From Dichetophora obliterata (Eukaryota > Arthropoda > Insecta > Diptera > Sciomyzidae): 64,000 bases of DNA. Each line of letters starts with the position of its first letter. Within the stretch, counting starts at the first letter, position 1. The notes beneath the pieces are model-generated. The model worked only from the letters and a program-made list of their open reading frames with translations, ran no database searches and was not told where the DNA came from. The stretch lies in assembly GCA_963920525.1 (NCBI GenBank), contig OY986435.1, positions 173,743,327 to 173,807,326 of the forward strand. The letters are read 5' to 3'. The translations under genes and the position numbers were made by a program. Positions 46,157-57,558 of this stretch are shown in pieces.

Positions 46157-48149
46157 CTGGAGAAAAAGTTTATAAGTTAACTATGATGAATTATTTCTGC
46201 TCAAATGTTGGGTTAACGTTTAATAGGACTTAAGAACCGAATTTTTGTTGTTTTTTTTTTTTTTTTTTTTTGGTTTTGTTTTGTCTCTTTGTTTTGTTTT
46301 CGTTTTCGTTTTATATTTTCAGCACAAATCGGCTAGCATAGCTATCGCTGTAAATCTTTTCAGCCAATATATATGTATCAATTTTTTCCTTTTGATCTTA
46401 TTATGTTAAATTTCCGCGATTATTTCTAAAATATTGTAAGCTTAAGTATTTAATTTAGGTATACATACTCATTAAGTAAACTTTTTTTTTTTTATACCAA
46501 TAATTAGCCATTTTACAACTACTTTTAAAGCGATTTTAACACTCTTGTTCATACGGAAATTAGGTTTCAACACGACTTCTTTCCTTCTTTTTTTTTTCTA
46601 TTTTTGTTTAAAGTTCTATCTCTAATTTTTGCGCTATTTATTACAACATTTAAACCTTTAGTATTGTTAAGCTAGTTTTTCGTTTTTAACCCGATTTTCT
46701 TTTTCTTTTTAATTAGGATTTTTTTCTTTTTACGGCTAGATCTAATTCTAATTAGATTTTGCATTCACGATCGCAGTCACCACACACGCGGTTGCAAACA
46801 CACTACCGTATCAGTTTCTTTTCTCGAAATGATGGGCGAAATCTTGAAGGCGACTTGAAGGTGTTTTGTGGCTGCTTTATGCGTTTGTGCTGACGATCTT
46901 TTCTCTTCGCTGCAATTGAGCAAAAATCGGTCACATCCAAAACTCGAATGGGGCTCTCGATTTTTTTTTTTTTTTTTTAATATTATGTTTTGATGTGTTT
47001 TGCTTGATAGCAATTTTATTACCAATTAAGTTAACCTATGAAACGGAATTATTAATTTTTGTGACCCCTTGTAAATCGTGAGATAAAAAAAAAACTTACG
47101 TGTTAATAAGTTCACGAGGTAACTTTTTGGCTGAACGGATGCTTTTAGTTTAAAAATAATAGCATTGCCTTGGTTTTAAGTTTTTCGAACCGGTGATGGG
47201 AATGAAAACTTGAAGATAAATAAGGATTAATATTTAGGTTTAATTTTAAAGAAAAAATTACCTTGACATCTATACTGGACCAAGTTTAGATAGGAAAGGA
47301 AGTTATGGCAGAAAAATGGCAGAAGTAGAATAATCTTTTCCAAAGTTGGCAAGATTGCTTGGTTCGAAAAGCGGTGTTTGATAGATTTCGAACAACTTTA
47401 TACACCTAATCTTTACTACCAAATTTGGAAGCATTGACAGGTTGTACGACCGTGTATCCCATTGACCAACCAAATTTTTGGTGGGGGACCATGTATGAGT
47501 TATATATAAAAGTTATATATCCCGATTTATCGGGTTTCAAATAACGTTTTGAAATTAGAATCAATCAATTATTATGCTTAAATATCTCTTTGAACAATAT
47601 GGACAAAAAAAAAAATTGACAAGACAAGGCATGTTACAATTTTTGATATGGTAGTACATTTAGTTAAAAGAAATAGTTACAGCCATTTATACAAAATTTC
47701 AGGAATTGATTTAAACTCTTATCTAAAATAAATCAGTTGTCAATTGCCGACTGTAGCTAAAAAAAGTCTAAAAAAAATTAAAGCTAACTGTACAACAACA
47801 ATTACATGGCAAATCTACATCAACAAAGCAGTAAGAATAGAAAGGTTCACAGCGGTTGCGCAACGTTATAGGAGTGAACGAATCGGTGTCAGAAAATAAA
47901 CCGCATTTTGCTTGCTTTGTTTTTTGTTTGCCTGGTAGCAAAATCTCAAGTGGTGGAATAGCAAAATTAGACAAGGTAGTGCTAGGGCGGAGAATCGGTG
48001 ACCGAAACTGTCAAAACAAAGTTGGCATTTTATAAAAAATCTGCAACCAATGAGAATGCAATATAAAAGCAAAAATTGGCCAAAATACCAAAATGGTTGA
48101 GTTTGACAGTTATGGTCGCTAAGAAAGAGAACACATTCAGCTACCTTGT
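46157..48149. other. Non-coding; GC-richer patch at 46.76-46.95 kb
   Basis: 46760-46950 is GC-richer than its surroundings and could be a promoter or 5' UTR of a minus-strand gene, but no TATA or motif decides it. The 82-codon minus frame at 46777-47025 is not recognisable. 46246-46271 and 46963-46978 are poly-T runs. Confidence 0.35.
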
Positions 48150-48670
48150 ATGCTTTCAGTTCACGTCGGAGTACAATGGCAGAAATTTGCCTCTGCTCTT
48201 GAGACATACTGAAATGGTGCTTCTGAAATATTGTAGAGTTGACCAGTCAATTGAATTGTTCTGCACTTCTGGTGCTGCTCGTGGCGACTCTCAGAGAACT
48301 TTGGCAAGCAAAATAATCAGGAAAATTGCGCTGCACTTGCTTGTGCTGCTGGTGATGGCACTTGGAGGATGTTTGCTTGCAACAAATTTTGCACTGCACT
48401 TCCTGGTGGTGGCACTTGGAGGACGTTCGCCAGCAAAGAAAGCCAATTTAACTTAGCTGCACTTGCTGATGCACCCGAAGATAGTTGGCCCACACACACG
48501 CACGCACAAACTCAAGCAATTTCGTTATTTTTTTATTATTTTGTTATTTTTTAAGTACACAATATTAAAAGTTTACGCAATAACTTGCAAGTACAAGCAC
48601 TCGAATTAGATATGTCAAAATTTGTAATTGTCAAAATTTCATCGTCCATTTGACACAGCAAAAAAAAAAC
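48150..48670 (+). repeat. Minisatellite-bearing repeat family, copy A
   Basis: Contains about three diverged ~65-bp units of the type CTGCACTTGCTTGTGCTGCT-GGTGATGGCACTTGGAGGA (48262-48440), followed by CCCACACACACGCACGC and a tail ending TTTGACACAGCAAAA. Copies at 49150-49692 and 63330-64000. Both strands are open by composition (CTG/GCA), but frames differ between copies, so I do not call a protein. Confidence 0.85.
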
Positions 48671-48760
48671 AAATTTATTTCAACACTCTCAAATTTTATT
48701 CAACCTGATATTTTCTATCCTACCACGACTAAAAAGTTTCCTTTTGACACACACCCTTTA

Positions 48761-48914
48761 AGGCGGATTTACTGATTACCTTCAGCATGTTTTGCAAGTT
48801 TTTTTTTATATGAAGTTTCCTTTCAGAGAAACAACTTGCTGCACGCTCTTCAACTTAAGTAACATTATTTTAAGTCACTCAAAAACTTGCTGAAGGCTAT
48901 CAGTGAATCCAGCT
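48761..48914. mobile_element. PIF-like MITE, 154 bp, TTA duplication
   Basis: Ends AGGCGGATTTACTGATTACC and ATCAGTGAATCCAGCT with CCTTCAGCA / TGCTGAAGG inside. TTA flanks at 48758-48760 and 48915-48917. Confidence 0.85.
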
Positions 48915-49149
48915 TTATGAAACAATTTGGCTGTGTATCAATCGGAAACTTTTCAGTGGGATGATCAAATTTTGACAGTTGATAGAGCAATTTTTGGCAT
49001 TTGTGAGGTGAATATAACTGTCAAAATTTGTGCTAGCCCCAAATTTTGTGGGGCTGCTACAAATTTTGACAATCGAAAGCGAATTTTTGACACACTCAAA
49101 AATAAAAATAAAAAACAACACATCAATTTCCGCGACGTATTTTATTAAA

Positions 49150-49692
49150 AAGCTTGTACTTGCAACTTATTTCGTAAACTTGTAATATTGTAAACTTAAA
49201 AAATAATAAAATAATAAAAATAAAAAAAGCTTAAGTGCTTGAGTTTGTGTTTACGTGTGTGTGGGCCAACGATCTCCCGGTACATCAGCAAGTGCAGCAA
49301 AGTTAAATTGGCTTTCTTTGCTGGCAAACGTTCTCCAAGTGCCACCACCAGCAGCACAAGCAAATGAAGCGCAAATTCTCTGCTTTCAATTTATTTAATT
49401 CATGCCGGAGTATAATGGCAGAAATTTGCCTCTGCGCTTGAGACATGCTGAAATGGTGCTTCTGAAATATTGGAGAGTTTACCAGTCAATTGAATTGTGC
49501 TGCACTTACTGGTGCTGCTCGTGGCGACTCTCGGAGAACGTTGGCAAGAAAAAAATCAGGAAATTTGCGCTGCACTTGCTTGTGCTGCTGGTGATGGCAC
49601 TTGGAGGATGTTGGCTAGCAACAAATTTTGCACTGCACTTGCTTGTGCTGCTGGTGGTGGCACTTGGAGGACGTTCACCAGCAAAGCAGTAC
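49150..49692. repeat. Minisatellite-bearing repeat family, copy B, inverted-repeat form
   Basis: 49150-49360 is the reverse complement of 48420-48600 (AAGCTTGTACTTGCAA, GTGTGTGTGGGCCAACGA, CCACCACCAGCAGCAC). 49402-49692 is in direct orientation with three ~65-bp units. The element is therefore partly palindromic around 49390. Confidence 0.85.
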
Positions 49693-49705
49693 TGACATTT
49701 AGCCA

Positions 49706-50248
49706 TAGGAGCGTATGAAAGAGGAATACGCAACAGTAAGCGTGTGATGAAGGGAGGTAGAAATAGGTTAGATCTTTTCTTGGTTAGATCTTCTCTTGTT
49801 GTTTTGTAGTGAAGGAGAATGAAAAGAAAATTGCATGTGACAAAGTGAGCTAGGAATAGCTTTCTTTTGTTTGAGTTATGTTTTTTTTTTCCTATGAGAA
49901 AGACCAGAGAGTATGTATACAGATCAGAGAGTATGTATACAGATAGAGGTCTCAAAACTCTCAGACACATTTTGGAACTTAAATTACAGCTCCCGTGCGT
50001 CCGGTGGAACTTTTGGAAATGAAATCTTCCTCTGCCGGCGTTGCTGCCGTAGGAGCGTATGAAAGAGGAATACGCAACAGTAAACGTGTGATGAAGGGAG
50101 GTAGAAATAGGTTAGATCTTTTCTTGGTTAGATCTTCTCTTGTTGTCTTGTAGTGAAGGAGAATGAAAAGAAAATTGCATGTGACAAAGTCAGCTAGGAA
50201 TAGCTTTCTTTTGTTTGAGTTATGTTTTTTTTTCCTATAAGAAAGACC
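49706..50248 (+). repeat. Tandem duplication, 344-bp period, ~200 bp nearly identical
   Basis: 49706-49905 and 50050-50248 match at all but a handful of positions (TAGGAGCGTATGAAAGAGGA ... AGAAAGACC). The 144-bp spacer includes a small two-copy repeat (AGAGAGTATGTATACAGAT, 49906-49945). Either a recent local duplication or two small direct terminal repeats; no primer-binding site or coding region supports an LTR element. Confidence 0.85.
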
Positions 50249-50404
50249 TTTAAAGTGATCTCAATGTTTACATTTTGTTCTGCTAGATTTTGCCGCTCGA
50301 AAGAAATATGAATGAAATGAAGCAAAACAAAGCAAACTCTTTCAATGCATCAAGGTCAATATTTCACATTGGCAAAATGTTTAACTTGCAGATAGTTTTC
50401 TGAT

Positions 50405-51250
50405 TTGTATTTTTATTTTTTAATGGCTTATTGTTTAGGATAAATTTAACTGCATTTATTTAGATATTTATGAAATTTTGTACTAGAAGGGTAATATTTA
50501 ATTAGTAGAGTTTAGGTATTTTTACGAAAAAATTTTTGAAAAAAAAAAATCACAAGTGGCTAAAGCTATTTTGGAAAAAATCAATTTATTGTTTAGGATA
50601 AATTTCATTCCATTTATTTAGGTAGTTATGACATTGTTTACTAGAAGGATAATATTTTGTATATGTAGAGTTTGGGTATTTTTAAGAAAAAAATTCCTAA
50701 AAATTCAAAAAATGCTATATTTAAAAAAACAAAATCACAGGTGGCTAAAGCACAGTCTTAAGCTATTTTGGACAAAAAATCACAAAAACCAAAATTTTTA
50801 TAAAAAAGTTATACCTGTTTAAAGTTGACTTTATTTTAACTTGTCTTTATTAAAAATATTAAAAACAAATTTTTAGGTTTTCTGAATATAATTTTTGAAT
50901 TCTGCATGCATTCATTGGTGATTGCATTTGATAACATTTTTCTTATTTACCAGGCGTCGAAATATATAAAGGTAGTATTATTTATTATATATTAATAAAT
51001 AATAAACATATTTAAATAAGTGGCTAAAGCATAGTCTTAAGCTATTTTGGACAAAAAATTATAAAAACCAAAATTTGGATAAAAAAGTAATATCTATTTT
51101 ACTTGACTTTATTTTTAAAAATCCTCAAGTTGTGAATATTAAAAATATTAAAATAAAATTTTAGGTTTTCTGAATATTAATTTTTAATTATGCATGTAAT
51201 TGCATTAAGGTAATAAAATTTTTAATTTACCAGGCGTCGAATTATATATT
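50405..51250 (+). repeat. Two adjacent tandem duplications (GTGGCTAAAGC family)
   Basis: Unit 1 (TTATTGTTTAGGATAAATTT ... AGTTTAGGTATTTTTA) occurs at 50428 and 50587. Unit 2 (GTGGCTAAAGCACAGTCTTA ... TTACCAGGCGTCGAA) occurs at 50741-50960 and 51021-51243. Copies are moderately diverged. Confidence 0.8.
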
Positions 51251-51930
51251 AACAAATTGAAATTAATTTGATATTAAATTGAAATTATTAAATTTTATAC
51301 ATTATTACCTACATTAATTTAAATTATTTTCTACTAACAATGAAAATAATTGCAATGTGACTTTTTTAAACTGCAGTGATGTTTTGTTATATAATATATT
51401 ACAAATTAAACTCAAAACTTGTTATCTCATATAATATTTTATTATTATATTAAAAGTTTTTTATAATTTGTGCTGCAAGTAAAATAATGCTAAACAAAGA
51501 ATAGCATACTTGGAGCAAAACATGAGTAAAATATTATACTTGCAGCAATTCTATTATAAACTTTCCTCTTTTAGTGAAGTGATCCTTTGTACAATTAGTA
51601 GTCCTTTGGAATTGTATATTACTTACCTTTTAGGTATTTTATAACCCTGGCGTATACCATTTAAAGTGCAGCGATGTTTTTCTAATTCGCTCTTATTATT
51701 TCATATAATATATTTCAAACTAAAATCAAAGCTTCACAAAAAAATGTATCCAAAATATAATAATATGATTTTTTTTCGATATGTATTTAATATATATTAT
51801 ATGCAATAATATTATTTATTATTTATTTATAATGTATCTACAATATTATACTAATTTTGTTATGGAAAATATATACAAAATATAACACTTCGAATATTAT
51901 ACTATTTTGTATAAATCTATTTATTGTATA
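51251..51930. other. Very AT-rich non-coding stretch
   Basis: Long A/T tracts. It should contain the missing 5' part of the piggyBac-type gene if that were present, but I see none. Confidence 0.5.
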
Positions 51931-51934
51931 TTAT

Positions 51935-52445
51935 TTACATACTCTCTGGAAGAAACATAACATCATTGAAGACTACAACAAAACCAAGAGTGGAGTTGAT
52001 ACTATGGATCAAATGGTGGCTATGTACACATGCAAACGAAAAGTCAATCGGTGACCAATGGCAGTATTTTGTAACATGCTTGATGTTAGTGCGTTGAATG
52101 CATTCGTGACGTTCATTGCATTGTTCCCGAATTAGAATAATTCTAAAACGAACCATAATAGTCGTCGTCGCCTTTTTGTCGAGGAGCTTGGATTGAATCT
52201 CGTTGAAAAACAGATCACTAAACGTAAAAGACAACCTCAAAGTAATGATGCTTCCAGTGTTATTCAAAGAATTCGGGAGATTCGCCATTTACCAAGTACA
52301 TAAAAACGAGGCCGATGCTACATCTGCACACATAAAAATAACAAAAATCTTTTTGCCACACGATGTGAAAAGTGTAGAAATTTCATTTGTGCTGAACATA
52401 ATTGCAATTTATGCGAAAATTGTAGAAATAATTGACAAAAGTTAA
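51935..52445 (+). pseudogene. piggyBac-type transposase, C-terminal remnant
   Basis: From about 51935: KHNIIEDYNKTKSGVDTMDQ, then MVAMYTCKRKVNR; TGA at 52052 replaces the Trp of the usual RWP; MAVFCNMLDVSALNAFV follows, then a stop after ALFPN. The next part, RRRLFVEELGLNLVEKQITK, is in the same region, then RGRCYICTHK and a Cys-rich RING-like tail (CEKC, CAEHNCNLCENC) ending near 52435. This is the end of the catalytic domain and the C-terminal zinc-binding tail of piggyBac transposases. It differs from the 21-23 kb relic. GGTTAA at 52679-52683 may be the element's right end (GG plus TTAA). The 5' part is missing. Confidence 0.82.
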
Positions 52446-52689
52446 AAATTAATTTTTTTTCTAATATATGTAATATTCTAATTAATTTCATTCTAAATCT
52501 ACCTTTATGAAGTTCAAATGTATTAATATGATAGTAAACAATGTAATAAACATAAAAAATCACAAAACATAAATGGTTGTTAATTTTTTTTTAGCTTTTT
52601 TACAATTAAAAATATATGTGTATGCGCGCGCATACAATGGGACCGATTAGATGTGTATTTCTCGAGGGACCGATGAAGGTTAAGGCAAA

Positions 52690-53300
52690 AATAAAAATTT
52701 TAATTTGCCCAATATAGTTTTCAGCACAGAATAATTGGTAAGTTTTGATTTTTATTTTTTAATTCAAAAATAAAAAGCAAAATTGACCCGGTATATTTTT
52801 GAGGTCAAAACAAGTGGTAAATTTAGATTTTTATTTTTTAAGCTAAAAATAAAAAGCAAAATTAGGAAAAAGCCTTATTTTTCTATTCATCCACTACGGT
52901 TTTGGTTCTACCGTACACTTAAATCCTAATTTTGCTTTTAATTTTTGCCTTAAAAAAAATCTTAATTTACCAGTTCTCAAAAATATATCGGGCGATTTTT
53001 CTTGTTTTTTTTTTTAAAAAAAATACACATCAAAACTTACTAGTTATTTTGTGTTCAAAGAATATCGAGCAAACTTTACTTTTTAATTTTGCTTTAAAAA
53101 TAAAAATAAAATCTTACCAGCTATTTTGTGACCAAAACAAATATCGGGCAAGTTTTGCTTTTTATTTTTGCCCTAAAAAATAAAAATCCAAAATTACTGG
53201 TTGTGTTGTGTAGGGTCGAGCAAATTTTGACGATTTGCCCAACATCGGGTGTTGTGTTGTGTCGGGCAAATTATGATTTTTATTTTTTCCTTAAAAAAAA
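52690..53300. repeat. Foldback made of short tandem units
   Basis: The left half repeats AATTTGCCC / GGTAAGTTTTGATTTTTATT / AAAAATAAAAAGCAAAATT in units of about 60-80 bp. The right half carries the same units reversed (AATTTTGCTTTTTATTTTTG, TTACCAGTTCTC, GGGCAAATT). Long inverted arms built of short tandem repeats recall Drosophila FB (Foldback) elements, though sequence kinship is not implied. Confidence 0.75.
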
Positions 53301-55424
53301 AAAAATTAAAAAGCAGATATAATTATTATATTTTGTTCAAAATTTTAATAATCCAAATTTAAAAAATCAATAGGAAATCATGTTCTACAATGAGAGAGGA
53401 TTCTAATGGTACCTTCAAAACGGCGGTACGACAATTTTTTCACAATGCTATTTTGGTTTAAAAATCTACAAATAATTTTTATTTACAGTCTTTGATTATA
53501 ACAATTAATTCTGTAGCATTTCAATTAGCAATTTAAGAATCACATATATTATTTGACAACCAAGTTTCAGAAACACATATAATATCAACTACCTAATAAT
53601 CAAAACGAATTATCAAAAATATGTTTAATATAGTCCAGTTTTGCCATATGTTCATGTTGCTTACACTAAATATTCATTAAAGATTTAAATTGCATTCGTT
53701 TTTTTGACAGAATGACAAAGGCTGTTGCATTGTCCGTAAATGAATGAATTGAGTTGATAAAAACCAGAAACAAAGATTCATTTCAGTTTAGCTATTGACT
53801 AAATTTTTCTGAAAAAATATTTCTAATTATTATTTCGACTGAAGGAGTAAAAATTATAACTGAAAAAATATCCACACATTTCAATTGATATATTTCTATT
53901 CAAGTAACCTTCATATTTTAAGTAAATGTAAAAGAATACTTACTTAACTTTTTATACATATTTACAGGCGAAGTGGTTATTAGGATTTTTTTTTTTGTTT
54001 TTGTTTTTTTTTTTGAGAATTTTTGGATGAAAAAAGCTTAAAGTCTGGACGATGTATTTTGTATTGGTTTTGTGTTTTTTTGTTCTTTTTTCCAATATCC
54101 ACTCTTGCCACTCTTACTAACCACTTGTCAATCCAAATTGGAAACGTGCAAAGTTTTCGTCAATTTATCACGCATTGTTAAGAAAAAACCTGATAAGCGC
54201 AAAAGTTATTGTGTCAAAAAGTATGCAACAACAGCAACAAAACTCAGCACACAGGATTGCAAAATCCATTTTAATTCTTCAACGTTGTTGTCAATATCCA
54301 CTCATGCTTTTCTTTGCCGTTGGCGACAAAAACTTTACCGACACCCACTACAGACCGGCAACACCGCAAAACTTTGCTTAGTTTTAGTGTTTCCTTTGCG
54401 TTATTCTGTTGATGGTTGTTTCGGACTTTTTTCCAAATGTATACCGGAAAAACTCAAGACATGTACGCCTGAGAATTGAGCCTCATGCTATGCAGCAATC
54501 GACAAATTGATGAAATTGAACACGAAATACGGTAAAAATGGCAACTAGAAAAAGTAAGATGAAAAAAACAGAATAAGGAATATTATATGTATGTGTTTTT
54601 AAAAACAACAACAAAAAAATGAGCATTCGATGCCGTGGAATTATTTTTGCGACGTGACACAGCTCACAACACAGTATTGCCACGTGGTGCCGGTCGAGCA
54701 GTTTCGCCCAACCTACGCATAACTAGAGTACACTTTGAATGGAAGTGGTCGGCGTTGTTTATTTTTCTATTCGTTTGGTACGCATCAAGTTGATTTTGAG
54801 AACATTAAAACCATTTTTAAAAGTTGACATGCTACAAGGTATTTTAAGAAAGTTTAAGTGCTTTCAATTTTATTTTGTATCCACCGGAGGAGGTGAAGGT
54901 GGAGGTGGAGGCTAGACGCTGTTGGAATATTAAAAAGAGCAAAATTAAGTTGCCTTGGTACTGAAGTGTTATAAATTGTTTGGATATTATTTCAAACTTA
55001 AATTGAAATTAAGGGAAGTTTCAAAAGAAGCACCTCCTGCCACAGTGAGAAAGAAGAACGCCTATTACAAAAAACTGTATTTTTAGGACTTACACCCTCT
55101 TGCCATAACACTGCTTGCCATATTTTTATTCATTAAATACAAACCCATAACTATGGCTGAGCTCTTTAATACTGTTTTATGCAAATGTTATAGTTTTAAT
55201 TATTTTCTATATTTATTCAGAAAATTGTGCATTCATTATGTGTGTCCTTCACATATTTTTAATCAAGACACAATACTTGCGGAAGAGCATTTAACACAGT
55301 CTAATTTCACTAAAACAAAAAAGAAGAAATGAGTATGCCTACCGGCCAGCGATTTTCGGAATATTTCAAAATACATCATAAAGTTCCAAAAATTTCATAA
55401 CAATAAATTCGATTTGATTTTATA
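53301..55424. other. No gene supported; two GC-richer patches
   Basis: 54072-54479 is open for 135 codons with moderate GC and no motif. 54660-54740 and 54883-54915 (GGAGGAGGTGAAGGTGGAGG) are GC-richer. These could be untranslated exon or regulatory DNA, but nothing decides it. Confidence 0.4.
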
Positions 55425-55565
55425 TACAGTGGCGGAAAAAATAATAGAAACACAAACACGAACTTGACATTTTTTCTCTCATTTGCATCACTTTACTTCT
55501 TGCCATTATTATGGCAAGTGTAAGTTCATTGAAAATATAACACAATTACATAAAAAAAAGGCACA
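55425..55565 (+). mobile_element. Possible Tc1-type left terminus
   Basis: TACAGTGGCGGAAAAAATAA directly after TA resembles Tc1 ends. No mirrored right end was found; 57559-59369 encodes Tc1-type transposase remains on the same strand and might belong to it. Confidence 0.4.
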
Positions 55566-56266
55566 GCTTCGATAGCATCGTTAGTATAGACGTAGAATTC
55601 CTTTTTATATAGTAATAGAGAAAAATTCTGTTTTTTTTTTTCATTTATATTTTTCAAAACTATTTAAAAACATTTCATCTTCTAAATTAAAATTTTTTTT
55701 CATTTATATTTTTCAAAACTATATAAAAACATTTCATCTTCTAAATTAAAATTATTCAAAAACAAATTTGTTGTTGTTGTTGCCTTCTTTAAACTTACTT
55801 GATCTAAAAAGCTCACAATTGAATTCATGTAAAAATTTGTTTTGTTTTATAAAAAGTTTTTGTTTGATATTTATGGTGATGAATTTGTTGTTCTTGTTCA
55901 TTTGTTTTGTGGGTTAAAACTAAATGTAATTCAAAGTTATGTTTATTTAATGGAAATAAATATGAGTAAATTTGAATTATTTATTTTTCCTGTAGTAAAG
56001 AGCATTAACATATATAATATATATATCAAACGAAAATTTTTTATAAAACAAAACAAATTTTAACGTGAATTTAATTGTGAGCTTTTTAGATCAAGTAAGT
56101 TTGAAGAAGGCAACAACAACAACAAATTCGTTTTTGAATAATTTTTATTTAGAAGATGAAATGTTTTAAAATAGTTCTCAAAAATATAGATAAAAAAAAA
56201 CCAGAATTTTTCTCTGTTACTGTATAAAAAGGAATTCTACGTCTGTACTTACGATACTATCGAAAC
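55566..56266. repeat. Foldback element, ~0.7 kb, with GTT/AAC tract in arms
   Basis: CTTCGATAG-CATCGTTAGTA and GACGTAGAATTCCTTTTTAT are mirrored by ATAAAAAGGAATTCTACGTC and ACGATACTATCGAA. The arms also carry (GTT)n GCCTTCTT against AAGAAGGC(AAC)n and CTTGATCTAAAAAGCTCACA against TGTGAGCTTTTTAGATCAAG. The centre is near 55930. The 73-codon frame at 55842 is in the loop. Confidence 0.88.
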
Positions 56267-56719
56267 TATCTTTTTTTTTTGTAGCCACATACTGGCTCTC
56301 TAGCTACATGCATCTGTATTCTCTATTGTATTACAACCCAACAAGCCATGAATGTGACTGTTCCAGCTTAACGGTACTTAAAACGGCAGCGTCTGATTTG
56401 GTGGTATGAAAACGACATGTTTTTGTACCTTTAAACTGTTCTCTATACAATTGTAAAGTCCTTTTTTATATATATCAAGATTCGAATTGAAATTTATGTC
56501 ATATTCGCTTGATGTGTCGTTTGTTCTTGTCTTTTTTCCCTCTTTTTTTCACCCGTTCGACAAAAAACTCTGAAATATGCATTGAATCAGTTGAGTTGCC
56601 GTTTATTGTTTAGTTTATTGTTGCAACTTAATAAAAACTATTTTAAGAAAAGGTTACAATTGTTTAACAACAAATAAAATTAATATACAACTTAAAGTTT
56701 TCTATATGACCTTGTTATT

Positions 56720-57117
56720 TATTATGTTGATTTTCTCTGATTTAAATACAAATTCTAAATGTTTGATAGTTTAAATCATTCTTGATTTTAATTACAAATT
56801 CTAGTTGTTTGATAGTTTAAAATCGTTTATTGAGCTTTAGGTCAGGTAAGAACAATTAACTGCTCTAACTATTTAATCAAACAGATAACTAATTAATCAG
56901 CTAGTGATGTTTTCCTTTTCATATTGAAAATGTTGTTGTTTCTTTGGAAAAAATTCGTTAGAGCAATTAATTGTTCTAACCTGACCTAAAGCTCAATTTT
57001 ATTTGCAATTTCAACGATTTTAAAGTATCAAACAACTAGCATTTCTATCTAAAATCAAGAATGATTTAAACTATTAAACATTTAGAATTTGTATTAAATC
57101 ATAGAAAATCAACATTC
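56720..57117. repeat. Foldback element, ~0.4 kb, copy 1
   Basis: ATTCTAAATGTTTGATAGTT is mirrored by AACTATTAAACATTTAGAAT (one base different), and AGCTTTAGGTCAGGT by ACCTGACCTAAAGCT. A direct ATATACAACTTAA word flanks it at 56682 and 57118. The left arm recurs at 60367-60530. Confidence 0.82.
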
Positions 57118-57558
57118 ATATACAACTTAATAAATGGTGCGCTTATATGAAACACACATTGCATAGTTTGCTGACAACAAAACGGTCCGCTTCAGTGCTT
57201 CACGACGTGATTACGAACCAAACAAGCAAACACAACAACAACAACAACCTTAAAAACAGCATAAGCAGCTAAGCATCTTGTGCATTTCTCATACGAATAT
57301 ATGAATTTTTCATCTTCTTAGATTTTGCTATTTTATTAGATATTCGTTTTATTCCCACAAAAACTGATATTTTGGCATTTTTTTTCTTTGTACGATGAAT
57401 ATTAAAGGCTGTAGGTATACCCCAAAGTGTCAAATATCACTTTGAAAAAATTCGTGAAAATGACCCCCATACAAACCGCGCTGTAAGACGTAATTCTACG
57501 TCAAAATGGAAACAATACGAAATTGTGTTAACAAAAGCGTGAAGTTGAGCTTTCTAAT

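Noticed and set aside
49506..49970. 154-codon minus frame across the minisatellite and direct repeat
   Set aside because: Open by composition; the CTG/GCA repeat is open in several frames and differs among copies A, B and C.
49706..50248. LTR retrotransposon with short LTRs
   Set aside because: No primer-binding site, polypurine tract or gag/pol reading between the repeats; spacing is only 344 bp. No gag, protease, integrase or envelope reading was seen anywhere in the window.
54072..54479. 135-codon frame with moderate GC
   Set aside because: No recognisable motif, no repeat partner, no splice context that decides it; left as undetermined rather than called a gene.
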